The notes: a model not told the origin generated them from the sequence alone. Shown: positions 1 to 7,716, numbered from the stretch's first letter. The stretch is 9,882 bases of DNA from CAZEQJ01 sp964514385 (GCA_964514385.1 CAZEQJ010000062.1:1-9882); one strand, 5' to 3'. Numbers and translations are program-made.

Positions 1-55
1 ACCGGTAACACGTAAACAACTGCTGGCGGATTTCGAAAAGCCATTAATAGAGTAG
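1..55 (+). CDS. C-terminal end of an upstream protein (partial)
   Basis: Frame 2 is open from the window edge to a TAG at 53-55 and gives PVTRKQLLADFEKPLIE. Its codons (CTG CTG GCG GAT TTC) are more GC-rich than those of the next gene, and the residues look like an ordinary charged, amphipathic C-terminus. The other two frames stop within the first 15 bases. Only 17 codons are visible, so neither family nor function can be named, and a chance open frame of this length is quite possible. Confidence 0.4.
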   Translation, partial: PVTRKQLLADFEKPLIE

Positions 56-81
56 TCTTATTATCTTAATTAAAAAAAGCT

Positions 82-1608
82 ATGAAATACTATACACAAT
101 TCATTGTGCTTATAATTCTATTTGGTTGTTTTTCATGTACTGACGATATAAATGAATTATCTGACGATATAAGAAGTAATACTCATGAGATTAATCTAAC
201 ATCAACAGGTGAACATTTAGTTTTCAATGATTATTTGGACTTCAGGTTTAAATATGATTTAATAAAAGATTTGGAGGATGAAAAGCAGTCAAGCCTTTTT
301 TACGATTTAGGTCATAATTCTTTACGACCAATAGTTACTTCAAACACTGTCTCAAAATATATAGAGATGCTTGATTCAAAAACTTCAGCAAAGAACTATC
401 GATTAAGCGATGGAACTACAGATATAATTGCTGATGATGTATTTGCTGCAATATTAAATGAGGATGGTGAAGTTATAGTAAACGACAGCATATATAAATA
501 CACGAGTGTTGGACTTTTTATTTGTAAAACGGATAAAAAAGAGAAGTTAGATTCGTTAATGACGGAGCTAAAAAACCAATTCGGATCAAGTGCTATGCGT
601 CTCGGAGAACCTACACCATGTATTGCTGATGAATTAGGTGGTCAACCGGGAGAGATCATTGCTATTGATGACGATATTAATTACTATGTAGATCAGGGTT
701 GCGGAGAATTTACTGGCGGAGGTACTGGTGGCGGAACAAGTGGACCAACTTTAACAATCGATGAAAGGTTTAATAATTATTTATCTACGTTGAGTCCATG
801 TGAAGATTTTAATGGTTGGTGGCCATTAGGCGAGGCCAGAAAATGTGATGATTTTTTTGAAAATAATGTTAGAATTCGGACAAAAGTCTGGAATCAAAAC
901 TATATTATTTACAAATCGATAGGAGTTGAAGTTAAACACGAAAAACAAAATTTAGGTCTTTGGACTAATATAAAAGCTGATAAACTATATTTAGGTATTG
1001 ATAATCTTTTTTATGTAAGAAGCGTAGACCCAGGAGAAGCATTAATTCCACATGGATCTACGGAGCAAAAGTTTCTTGTATATGGAAATCAGCAATACTC
1101 TATGTCTACAGGAGTACCTATTATTGGTATTTCACCAAGTAATGGTAGCTTCAACCAACCTGAAGGGGTATCAATTAACTATATTTATGTCCCTGATATA
1201 ACTTCAATCAATCTGTTAGGTAACGATATAGTTAAAAAGAGCTATGTCGAGGAATTTATATGGCTGGATGTATTCTCGGATATTGAACAATTCCTTGATA
1301 GGAATAATATTAAAATTGAAGATATTGGTGCCATTCAGCTTACAGTTGTAGGGAAAGAAAAATGGTCTTATAAGACGATCAATCTTTATGAAGTAATAAA
1401 TGATGGCAAAAAATTATCAAATGAAATTGATGGTTATTTATACATTGTTTTTGGTTGGGATCCGGACAAAAATAAGCCAAAACTTCCGAAAATTAAGCTT
1501 AAAAATCCATTTGAAGATGTTTATGCAGATTTTTATGGAATAGGTTTTAATGATAATAAGTTTAGGGGTAATTTAATGTCAGTTGATAATTTGAATTCTC
1601 CCTTTTGA
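82..1608 (+). CDS. large lipoprotein of unknown function, probably surface exposed
   Basis: I do not recognise the family. The 508-residue product starts with a short lipoprotein signal: a hydrophobic stretch (about residues 7-15) leads to two candidate lipidated cysteines, Cys16 (LFGC) and Cys19 (CFSC). Cys19 is followed by TDDINE, the kind of acidic run that in Bacteroidota lipoproteins favours export to the outer leaflet of the outer membrane. Residues about 30-200 form one region; its stretch with LNEDGEVIVNDSIYKYTSVG resembles, from memory, a module seen in other Bacteroidota lipoproteins. A glycine/threonine linker at residues 211-221 separates it from a larger C-terminal half rich in aromatic and charged residues (about 225-508). 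The gene is strongly AT-rich compared with tex. The two beta-barrel genes behind it in the same direction suggest a cell-envelope role. No catalytic motif is evident. The start is the ATG directly before the signal sequence. Confidence 0.8.
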   Translation: MKYYTQFIVLIILFGCFSCTDDINELSDDIRSNTHEINLTSTGEHLVFNDYLDFRFKYDLIKDLEDEKQSSLFYDLGHNSLRPIVTSNTVSKYIEMLDSKTSAKNYRLSDGTTDIIADDVFAAILNEDGEVIVNDSIYKYTSVGLFICKTDKKEKLDSLMTELKNQFGSSAMRLGEPTPCIADELGGQPGEIIAIDDDINYYVDQGCGEFTGGGTGGGTSGPTLTIDERFNNYLSTLSPCEDFNGWWPLGEARKCDDFFENNVRIRTKVWNQNYIIYKSIGVEVKHEKQNLGLWTNIKADKLYLGIDNLFYVRSVDPGEALIPHGSTEQKFLVYGNQQYSMSTGVPIIGISPSNGSFNQPEGVSINYIYVPDITSINLLGNDIVKKSYVEEFIWLDVFSDIEQFLDRNNIKIEDIGAIQLTVVGKEKWSYKTINLYEVINDGKKLSNEIDGYLYIVFGWDPDKNKPKLPKIKLKNPFEDVYADFYGIGFNDNKFRGNLMSVDNLNSPF

Positions 1609-1670
1609 TTTATATTTTACAAGCAAGGCTTTCTTCTTAAGGCTTGGTTGTTTTTGTTATAATAATATAT

Positions 1671-2231
1671 ATGAGTAAAAAAGGTCAAATATTAATCTTT
1701 TTTATATTTCTAGGTTTGGCTGTTAAAGCTAACCCTCATGATAGCCTTAAAAATAGAAGCTTATATTTCTATTTTTACGGAGGTCCTACCTTACATGCTC
1801 AAGCTATATATGATGGTCAATCCAATGCGCGGTATTCTTTTTCAACTTATAGTCTAATGTTAGGAACTGATATTGGATTTTTTGTGGTACCAACCAAATT
1901 TTCACTTGGATTAAGTTATGAAATTCATTATTCTATTTGGAATATCAATTATGCACCTATTTGTTTGAATGCCCGATATTTTTTAAATGATGGAAAAAGT
2001 TCCAATTTTATTTATAGTCAATATGGCAGAGCATTTATTAACAATGCTGATTACCATGGGAATATTTTTGCTGTTGGTCTTGGCAGGAAACTATTTTATA
2101 CAAACAAACTTGCTACATTAGTAAGTCTGGGATATAACTTACATCGTATTTCACCAAATAATCCCGCAACTTCTGATCCAAATAACTTATATACTTCAGG
2201 TTTTGAATTAAAAATGGGATTTTATTTCTAA
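1671..2231 (+). CDS. small outer-membrane beta-barrel protein, unknown role
   Basis: The frame is open from a TTG at 1644, but I prefer the ATG at 1671 because it gives a standard signal peptide: MSKKG, a hydrophobic core (about residues 6-16) and likely cleavage after VKA (residue 20). The mature part of about 166 residues has alternating hydrophobic/polar stretches rich in Tyr, Phe and Gly, such as SLYFYFYGGPT near the N-terminus and GFELKMGFYF at the end. The terminal Phe is the classic C-terminal signal of outer-membrane beta-barrels. The length suits an 8-stranded barrel. It sits 62 bases after the lipoprotein gene and 7 bases before another barrel gene, so an operon is likely. A structural or adhesion role is possible, but no ligand or activity can be inferred. 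Confidence 0.8.
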   Translation: MSKKGQILIFFIFLGLAVKANPHDSLKNRSLYFYFYGGPTLHAQAIYDGQSNARYSFSTYSLMLGTDIGFFVVPTKFSLGLSYEIHYSIWNINYAPICLNARYFLNDGKSSNFIYSQYGRAFINNADYHGNIFAVGLGRKLFYTNKLATLVSLGYNLHRISPNNPATSDPNNLYTSGFELKMGFYF

Positions 2232-2238
2232 TCAAAGA

Positions 2239-2814
2239 ATGAGGACAATTTTATATTTGATCATTTGTGCCACCAATTTTTGTTTTGCTCAGTTGATAAA
2301 GAGTCCAAGGTATTTCAATACCATTCAGGCTTCTGTGTCGTTAAGGGCGGAGAGTAGAATTGAAGATAATAGAATTAGTCCACCCTTGAATCAGGATTTT
2401 GACAATAGTTCAATTTACGAATTTAAGGCCTATCAACATCGATATATAATTGGCAGATATTTAGCAGTTGGAATTGGTGCAACTGCATCATACCAGTCTT
2501 CACCTAATCTTTTTTATTCTCAGATATTTGTTGATTTAAGAGGATTTCTGTCAGATGAGAATAATACAGTTTACCCTTTTATTCAGATGGGTACAGGGTT
2601 TGCTTATAGTAATGCGTATAACCGCAATTTCAACACCGGTATAGGAATAGGCTATAAATTTTTCATTGGGGAATTGCTTATTGCATCAGATATATTTTTA
2701 GATGGACGTGTTTTTCGCCTTAGAGGAGATGGACGTGACAGGGAATATAACGTTTTAGGTACTGGAGGAATACATATTAGTTTAGGTGTTCAGCTGTTTA
2801 ACCTGGAAGATTGA
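2239..2814 (+). CDS. second small outer-membrane beta-barrel-like protein
   Basis: The 191-residue product has a signal peptide (MRTILYLIICATNFCFA, likely cleaved before Gln18). The body is predicted beta-rich with Gly/aromatic alternation: YIIGRYLAVGIGATASY, FIQMGTGFAYSNAY and NTGIGIGYKFFIGELL look like adjacent transmembrane hairpins, and GGIHISLGVQLF is the probable last strand. It resembles the protein encoded just upstream in size and design but not closely in sequence, so the pair may be distant paralogues. Only 7 bases separate the two genes, implying co-transcription. A weak hairpin (GACAAA/TTTGTC, 2813-2836) overlaps the stop codon but lacks a T-run. Function unknown; the barrel assignment rests on composition and pattern only. 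Confidence 0.78.
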   Translation: MRTILYLIICATNFCFAQLIKSPRYFNTIQASVSLRAESRIEDNRISPPLNQDFDNSSIYEFKAYQHRYIIGRYLAVGIGATASYQSSPNLFYSQIFVDLRGFLSDENNTVYPFIQMGTGFAYSNAYNRNFNTGIGIGYKFFIGELLIASDIFLDGRVFRLRGDGRDREYNVLGTGGIHISLGVQLFNLED

Positions 2815-3031
2815 CAAACATCGTAGGAATTTTGTCTGAGGGTAAATTTTCTGCAAAAAAATCCAAACTAGCCTTACCGTCCGCTACGACTGCCTATATA
2901 TGACACAATGGTAAACTCTATGGTCTTAGGAACGATACGGTTAAACCTAGGGCCATTTAGGTAGGAATAAAATGCACTAATACAGTGTATCAACCTCAAA
3001 AAAATAAGAATATTGAGCGAAGGATTTTGAG
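2815..3031 (+). other. intergenic stretch without a recognised feature
   Basis: This 217-base gap has no open frame of note, no tRNA-like fold and no clear Bacteroidota promoter (no TAnnTTTG with a TTG about 19-21 bases upstream). Only short inverted repeats such as ACCTA...TAGGT occur. AAGGA at 3020-3024 lies 7 bases before the GTG of the next gene and is the only candidate ribosome-binding site. Confidence 0.5.
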
Positions 3032-3943
3032 GTGTCTATAATAAAAATGATAAGAAGAAGGATATTAATTTTGGCCATAAGTATCAGTCTGATCCCCATC
3101 TGGGGTTTAGGCTTGCTCTCTGCCGATATTTCTGGTCCAATAACGGCTGCGTTTGCTTACCTTATCACTGGTTTGGTTATTTATTTCGCCAGAAAACTAT
3201 TATTGGATTCACTTTCATATCTTCTGATAAGCATTGGCCCGGTATTTTATGCAATAACAAGTGTAATCTTTTCACAGGAACCGATCTTTCTGCAACCTGT
3301 CGTACAGATATTCATCTGTTTTTGCCTTGTTTTATGGATGAGCTACTTAAAATCAGTTCGATACACTGTTTTCATAGTAATGATAGGAATAATCTCAACC
3401 CTGTTACAATATCAGTTTCAAACGGAGATCACTCAAGAAAAGGCAATTGCTAAACCCATAGCAATCGATACTACACGCCTGCTTTCTGAATTCGATTTTA
3501 TCGATTATAAAATGGATACTGTCAAAATTCAAACGGGTAGAAAGTTCGTGCTGATAGAGACCTGGAATGAGACGTGTGCTCCCTGCATAAAATCAATGAT
3601 GGAAATACAAGATGAAATTGCCAAAATGTCTAAGGTGGAACACTATTTTTTATATCAAAACAGGGAGGGAAGTAAGCTGACTTTTAACGAAATACATCAT
3701 TTTAAATACATCAAGAGCATAGAAAATAGTCTCATTGATATAGAAAATCAGCTTTTTCAGGAAATGGGGCTTCAGGCATATCCTTATTTTATATTATTTC
3801 ATACATCAGGAGAGGTAATGGGGTATATCCGGGGATACAAGGGGAAAAATCAGGTGTTGCAGGAGCTAAATCGTATCATGGATCCGGACGAAAAACCGAA
3901 GAAAACATCTGTTTACTTGATAAAATCAACTTTATCGATTTAA
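3032..3943 (+). CDS. polytopic membrane protein with C-terminal TlpA/ResA-like thioredoxin domain
   Basis: The 303-residue product has two parts. Residues 11-128 hold about five hydrophobic helices (near 11-29, 33-52, 59-80, 86-105 and 111-128). Residues about 145-285 form a thioredoxin-fold domain: FVLIETWNETCAPC contains the CxxC pair Cys182/Cys185, the following helix is IKSMMEIQDEIAKM, and AYPYFILF supplies the cis-proline (Pro251) opposite the active site. Family knowledge suggests a thiol-disulfide oxidoreductase acting in the periplasm, for example in disulfide reduction or cytochrome c maturation; the substrate is unknown. The motif has Thr where TlpA proteins usually have Trp before the first Cys. 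The start is GTG 3032, with AAGGA 7 bases upstream; ATG 3047 would shorten it by five residues. The next gene encodes a small membrane protein. Confidence 0.82.
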   Translation: MSIIKMIRRRILILAISISLIPIWGLGLLSADISGPITAAFAYLITGLVIYFARKLLLDSLSYLLISIGPVFYAITSVIFSQEPIFLQPVVQIFICFCLVLWMSYLKSVRYTVFIVMIGIISTLLQYQFQTEITQEKAIAKPIAIDTTRLLSEFDFIDYKMDTVKIQTGRKFVLIETWNETCAPCIKSMMEIQDEIAKMSKVEHYFLYQNREGSKLTFNEIHHFKYIKSIENSLIDIENQLFQEMGLQAYPYFILFHTSGEVMGYIRGYKGKNQVLQELNRIMDPDEKPKKTSVYLIKSTLSI

Positions 3944-3956
3944 AATATTGATTTTA
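3921..3956 (+). terminator. weak AT-rich hairpin over the thioredoxin-gene stop
   Basis: TAAAATCAA (3921-3929) and TTGATTTTA (3948-3956) form a perfect 9-bp inverted repeat with an 18-base loop spanning the TAA stop at 3941-3943. The stem is AT-rich and no T-run follows directly, so it may be a weak terminator or attenuator before the next gene, or simply chance. Confidence 0.25.
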
Positions 3957-4039
3957 ACGATGTGGATTTTGTGTTTTGCATAATTTTATGTATCCTAATA
4001 TAAGAGTGTCATTAGTAGAGCATCTAAAAACATCCACTT

Positions 4040-4318
4040 ATGCAAAATCAAAATAAGCTTAACCTCATACATTTATACCGAATAGTTTATGTATCCGGTT
4101 TGATCATGTTTTTTATAGTTTGGTTATGGAAGCCAACTGCTTTCTTTTCTGTGGGTTCAATAATTGCATTATCTACCATATTTGCAGGTTTGGCTCTTTT
4201 GGTATGGGATGGATGGAAAAGGGGGCAACTTAATTTTAATAATCACAGGTTAATGATAATAGCATTTGTACTCCTGGTCATAATAGCTGTAGTGTTCCGG
4301 GGGAATGAATACCTGTAG
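4040..4318 (+). CDS. small three-helix membrane protein, unknown function
   Basis: The 92-residue product has three hydrophobic helices at about residues 13-30, 36-57 and 70-87, joined by short loops (KPTAFF; DGWKRGQLNFNNHR). The positive residues of the second loop (Lys60, Arg61, Arg70) suggest that this loop is cytoplasmic. There is no signal peptide, cysteine or catalytic motif. It lies 96 bases after the thioredoxin-domain protein in the same direction and could be a partner of that protein, but nothing in its sequence shows this. The ATG at 4040 is the only sensible start; no clear promoter is seen in the gap. Confidence 0.7.
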   Translation: MQNQNKLNLIHLYRIVYVSGLIMFFIVWLWKPTAFFSVGSIIALSTIFAGLALLVWDGWKRGQLNFNNHRLMIIAFVLLVIIAVVFRGNEYL

Positions 4319-4331
4319 GATGGCTGTTTTC

Positions 4332-4353
4332 ACCTCGGGTGCGTTAGGGATAG
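4332..4353 (+). repeat. partial copy of the structured intergenic repeat
   Basis: This 22-base stretch (ACCTCGGGTGC, two variable positions, AGGGATAG) matches 7560-7581 at 20 of 22 positions. It begins 13 bases after the stop of the small membrane protein. The GC-rich remainder seen in the second copy is missing here; the sequence runs instead into the hairpin at 4374-4418. Both copies lie downstream of a + strand gene. Confidence 0.6.
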
Positions 4354-4373
4354 TAGCGGGCACAAAGTAAAGA

Positions 4374-4418
4374 CCCCAACAAAAAAGGCCTATCTTCATG
4401 AAAGGACTTTTTGTTGGG
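4374..4418. terminator. strong hairpin between convergent genes, likely tex terminator
   Basis: CCCAACAAAAA (4375-4385) pairs perfectly with TTTTTGTTGGG (4408-4418). The inner part can pair further (CCT 4389-4391 with AGG 4403-4405). It lies 12 bases beyond the tex stop on the - strand and about 55 bases beyond the small membrane protein stop on the + strand. On the - strand a T-rich tract follows (TCTTTACTTT), so termination of tex is the best reading; the symmetrical A/T arms allow action in both directions. Confidence 0.75.
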
Positions 4419-4429
4419 AGAACGCCCCA

Positions 4430-6676
4430 TTATTTCCCAAACTTTCCCTTTAACTGAGCCAGCTTGGCCTGAAGATCTCCATCTGCCTGTTTCTGAGGCT
4501 TTTGCTTTGGCTTCGAGGATTTTTGTTTTGGTCTACTCTCCGCAAAGGGGTCTGACTTCACCGACAGTGAGATCCGCTTGCGGGGCACGTCTACCTCCAG
4601 CACGGTTACCATTACTTTCTGCTGCAGTTTTACAGCCTGTGCCGGATCGGAAACGAAGCCGTCTTTCAAATGGCTGATATGCACCAGTCCGTCCTGGTGC
4701 ACGCCTACATCCACAAAGGCGCCAAACTTGGTGATATTGGTGACGATGCCGGGCAGTTTCATGCCTACGGCCAGGTCCTTGATCTCGTGGACATGGTCGG
4801 CAAAGGCGAAGGTCTCATACTGCTCGCGCGGATCACGGCCGGGTTTGGCCAGTTCTTCCATGATATCTTTTAGGGTGGGTAAACCCAGCTCCTCTGAAAC
4901 GTATTTTTTCAGGTCGATGCGGCTTCGCAGACTGGCATCTCTGACAAGATCTTCCACATTACAGCCGAGGTCTTTTGCCATGGTATTCACGGTTTCGTAA
5001 CGCTCGGGGTGCACGGCGCTTTCATCGAGAATGTTTTTGGCTCCCTTGATCCGCAGGAAGCCGGCAGCCTGCTCGAAGGCCTTCTCACCTAGCCGGGGCA
5101 CCTTTTTAAGCTCTGTCCGGCTGTTGAATTTCCCGTTTTCATCCCGGTATTTGACGATATTTTCAGCCAGTTGTGGTCCTAACCCGGATACATAGGTCAG
5201 CAGCTGCTTGCTGGCGGTATTCAGCTCTACGCCTACCCCGTTTACACAGCTCATTACCACATCGTCCAGCGAGTGTTTGAGGTCATTTTGGTCTACATCG
5301 TGCTGGTACTGTCCCACACCAATGGATTTCGGGTCTATCTTTACCATCTCGGCCAGCGGGTCCATCATACGGCGGCCGATCGATACGGCACCACGTACCG
5401 TTACATCATAGTCGCCAAATTCTTCTCTTGCTACTTCGGACGCTGAGTAGATGGAGGCACCGCTTTCATTTACCATGGCGACAATTATAGAAGACGGCAG
5501 TCCGATGCTTTTGACAAACTGCTCCGTTTCACGGCTGGCGGTACCATTGCCTATGGCAATGGCTTCAATGTTATGTTTTTGTGCGAGGGCTGCCACCACC
5601 GCTGATGCTGTACGGATATCTTTACGGGGTTCGTTGGGGAAAATGGCGGTATGCTCAAGCAGTTTTCCCTGGCTGTCGAGGCATACGACCTTACATCCTG
5701 TACGGAAGCCAGGGTCAATGGCCATGAGCCGCTTCTGCCCGAGAGGTGCCGACATAAGCAGCTGTTTGAGGTTTTCGGCAAATACATGTATGGCTTCCAG
5801 ATCGGCGGCTTTTTTCGACTCCAGCCGTATTTCGGTTTCTATGCTCGGCTTGATCAGGCGTTTATATGCATCTTTTACGGCTATGTCCACGTGCTGTGAA
5901 GCTTCGCCATGGCCGGTAACAAAGCGGCGTGATAGTTTGGCTACCGCTGTTTCTTCTTCCGGTGCCATATTCAGGATAAGGATACCTTCACGTTCACCTC
6001 TTCGCATGGCCAGCAACCGGTGTGATGGTGTTTTTTTGATGGGTTCTTCCCAATCAAAATAGTCTTTGTATTTGCTGCCTTCTTCTTCTTTTCCACTTAC
6101 CACGCGGGAGCGGATCATACCTTCTGTTCGAAACAGGTTTCGGATTTCTTCACGGGCTTCTGCATCTTCGCTGACCCATTCGGCGACGATGTCGCGGGCA
6201 CCCTGCAGGGCAGCTTCAGCATCGGGAACTTCTTTTTCTTCGTTGATATATTTTGCTGCAGCTGCTTCGACAGCGCCATTGGGCTGCTCCCACAGCCATT
6301 GGGCCAGTGGTTCGAGGCCGCGTTCTTTTGCGACGGAGGCCTTTGTTTTGCGCTTGGGCTTGTAGGGCAGGTAAAGGTCTTCGAGGGCAGTCATGGTTTC
6401 GGCTGCCTCGATCTTCTTTTTTAGTTCGGGGGTGAGCTTTTCCTGCTCATCGATAGATTTCAGTATGGCTTCGCGTCGCTTATCGAGTTCGCGTAGTTTG
6501 AGCAGGCGGTCCCGTACGTCAGCTACCTGCACTTCGTCCATGGTGCCGGTCATCTCTTTGCGGTAGCGGGAGATAAAGGGTACGGTGGCGCCTTCATCGA
6601 GGAGTTTGATGGTGGCGGCTACATATTTGGGTTGCAGGGCTAATTCCCCGGCGATGCGATTCGAATAATCTATCAT
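4430..6676 (-). CDS. tex: Tex, S1 RNA-binding transcription accessory protein
   Basis: The 748-residue product is a full-length Tex protein, a conserved cytoplasmic nucleic-acid-binding factor related to eukaryotic Spt6 and linked to transcription and expression control. Domains in order: the N-terminal helical Tex region from residue 1 (including ATVPFISRYRKEMTGTMDE, about 30-48); the YqgF/RNase H-like domain from about 315 to 450, with LMAIDPGFRTGCK (317-329) and IGNGTASRETE (375-385); helix-hairpin-helix motifs about 490-560 (YVSGLGPQLAENIVKYR, VPRLGEKAFEQAAGFLRI); and an S1 domain about 638-708 (GIVTNITKFGAFVDVGVHQDGLVHIS). A basic Lys/Pro/Gln-rich tail ends the protein. The ATG at 6676 begins the conserved N-terminus. 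The gene is much more GC-rich than the genes to its left. A good promoter lies just upstream and a hairpin just downstream, so it is probably transcribed alone. Confidence 0.97.
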   Translation of the reverse strand: MIDYSNRIAGELALQPKYVAATIKLLDEGATVPFISRYRKEMTGTMDEVQVADVRDRLLKLRELDKRREAILKSIDEQEKLTPELKKKIEAAETMTALEDLYLPYKPKRKTKASVAKERGLEPLAQWLWEQPNGAVEAAAAKYINEEKEVPDAEAALQGARDIVAEWVSEDAEAREEIRNLFRTEGMIRSRVVSGKEEEGSKYKDYFDWEEPIKKTPSHRLLAMRRGEREGILILNMAPEEETAVAKLSRRFVTGHGEASQHVDIAVKDAYKRLIKPSIETEIRLESKKAADLEAIHVFAENLKQLLMSAPLGQKRLMAIDPGFRTGCKVVCLDSQGKLLEHTAIFPNEPRKDIRTASAVVAALAQKHNIEAIAIGNGTASRETEQFVKSIGLPSSIIVAMVNESGASIYSASEVAREEFGDYDVTVRGAVSIGRRMMDPLAEMVKIDPKSIGVGQYQHDVDQNDLKHSLDDVVMSCVNGVGVELNTASKQLLTYVSGLGPQLAENIVKYRDENGKFNSRTELKKVPRLGEKAFEQAAGFLRIKGAKNILDESAVHPERYETVNTMAKDLGCNVEDLVRDASLRSRIDLKKYVSEELGLPTLKDIMEELAKPGRDPREQYETFAFADHVHEIKDLAVGMKLPGIVTNITKFGAFVDVGVHQDGLVHISHLKDGFVSDPAQAVKLQQKVMVTVLEVDVPRKRISLSVKSDPFAESRPKQKSSKPKQKPQKQADGDLQAKLAQLKGKFGK

Positions 6677-6696
6677 GTCATGTTATTATCGGGCGA

Positions 6697-6726
6697 CAAA
6701 AATAAGGGTGGTTATCCGATAGCCAA
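6697..6726 (-). promoter_or_regulatory. Bacteroidota sigma-A-type promoter of tex
   Basis: On the - strand TTG (6726-6724) is followed after exactly 19 bases by TATTTTTG (6704-6697), a full match to the -7 box TAnnTTTG and -33 TTG of Bacteroidota housekeeping promoters. Transcription would start close to 6690, leaving a short leader before the tex ATG at 6676. A small dyad, CCGAT/ATCGG (6716-6734), spans the -33 element and could be an operator, though 5-bp arms are common by chance. Confidence 0.65.
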
Positions 6727-6853
6727 TAGATCGGGGTGGTCAAAATGGGAATAAATTGCCGGTCAGATGCGTGAAGTCTGAATAATCCCTCTTCTGGTAA
6801 ATTTCCGGTAGGGTTGAAAATTGCTATGTCATTATTTTGTATTATTGTTTATT

Positions 6854-7450
6854 GTGAAAACCACGGGATTAATATTAACCACCATATTTCTGACTTCCTG
6901 CAGTTTCATTTTAGCCAAAATATATGGATATCGTGAACTGGATGAGTTTTCAATTCAGGACCATCAGGTTTTTGTCGGGGATTATTTAGGGCAGCTTAAT
7001 GTCGATACCATTATTGCAAGTAAGGTAAGTTTTGAAAAGTGGAGTGATCTGCAGACAAATTATTTGTCTGAAAAGGGGTTGAGCCAGCCGATACAGATGA
7101 TATACTTATTAAAAGATTCACTTATCTCTTTTCAGGCCAACTGCTACGCAAAGGGCAAAATCGGGTCACTGGACTGGAATTACGACGGAAGGTTCAATCA
7201 GTTTCCACCCTCATCGGCAGTACATCCGGATTATATAATTTTTGGTAAGGAGAGTTTACTTGGCGCTTATCCGGGTGTCCGTATGGATGAAGATAAATAC
7301 ACGGTTCTCATTTTCTGGACGAATATGCTTTCTGAAATTTCAAAAGACGCAATAGATATAACCCTGGCGAATTTACGTGCATTTCACAAGACAGATTCTG
7401 CCATGATTTACCTTATCAATATAGATAAGGCCTTTATTGGAATAAGATAA
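6854..7450 (+). CDS. small lipoprotein of unknown function
   Basis: I do not recognise the family. The frame is open from a TTG at 6821, but the GTG at 6854 gives a proper lipoprotein signal: MKTTG, a hydrophobic core LILTTIF and the lipobox LTSC with Cys16. The product is then 198 residues. After the cysteine come SFILAKIYGYRELDEFS and an otherwise soluble domain. Near the C-terminus VLIFWTNMLSEISKDAIDIT and SAMIYLINIDKAF look like strand-helix-strand elements of a thioredoxin-type or other alpha/beta fold, but there is no CxxC. It is transcribed divergently from tex; no clear promoter was found. The reading frame stays open for 47 more codons after the TAA at 7448-7450, so a recently shortened C-terminus is possible but unproven. 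Confidence 0.72.
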   Translation: MKTTGLILTTIFLTSCSFILAKIYGYRELDEFSIQDHQVFVGDYLGQLNVDTIIASKVSFEKWSDLQTNYLSEKGLSQPIQMIYLLKDSLISFQANCYAKGKIGSLDWNYDGRFNQFPPSSAVHPDYIIFGKESLLGAYPGVRMDEDKYTVLIFWTNMLSEISKDAIDITLANLRAFHKTDSAMIYLINIDKAFIGIR

Positions 7451-7559
7451 GGTCTTTCTGATGTCTCGTATTCATCAAAATATTTAAGGGCCAACGATTT
7501 CAAAGCAGAAATGGACGGGACAAAACTTTATCACTTAAGCATCGCCGGTAATGGCTACT

Positions 7560-7683
7560 ACCTCGGGTGCATGAGGGATAGGAAGTACCGGCTGTAAGCC
7601 GGGTGCCGAGTGGGCGAGGCACCGGAGCGTAAGCGGAGTACTGTATAGCCCGACCCTGACACGTAGTGGTCAGGGGCATGCCC
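7560..7683 (+). repeat. GC-rich structured intergenic repeat element (full copy)
   Basis: The element starts with the 22-base core shared with 4332-4353 (20 of 22 identical). It then folds into nested stems: AGTAC (7584-7588) with GTACT (7638-7642) encloses the hairpins CCGGCT-GTA-AGCCGG (7588-7602, sharing C7588 with the outer stem) and GGTGCC/GGCACC (7602-7607 with 7618-7623; these two share base 7602, so they may compete). CCCTGAC/GTCAGGG (7654-7660 with 7669-7675) and the palindrome GGGCATGCCC (7674-7683) follow. The GGGATAG...TATAGCCCGACCC frame recalls repeats I remember from intergenic regions of many Bacteroidota, but I cannot name a described family. It lies between the convergent ends of the small lipoprotein and Zn-ribbon genes and might act in termination or mRNA stability. 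Confidence 0.6.
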
Positions 7684-7716
7684 AGAAAAAAATGTTGCGG
7701 TTTGTACTGTTGATGG

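Noticed and set aside
1611..1618. TATATTTT as a promoter -7 box for the first beta-barrel gene
   Set aside because: The last base does not match TAnnTTTG and the nearest TTG is 17 bases upstream, shorter than the usual 19-21; the gene is more likely read from upstream.
2813..2836. GACAAA/TTTGTC hairpin as terminator after the second barrel gene
   Set aside because: A 6-bp AT-rich stem with a 12-base loop and no following T-run is too weak to call.
3969..3988. TTG...TAATTTTA as a promoter for the small membrane protein
   Set aside because: The spacing is only 9 bases from the nearest TTG and the final G of the -7 box is missing.
4411..5000. Overlapping + strand open frames near the tex 3' end
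   Set aside because: They mirror the S1 domain and tail coding sequence of tex and start inside the terminator hairpin; no independent coding signal.
5451..6062. 203-codon open frame on the + strand
   Set aside because: It lies entirely antisense to tex, has no recognisable domain, and its Ser/Arg-rich composition is typical of the complement of a GC-biased gene.
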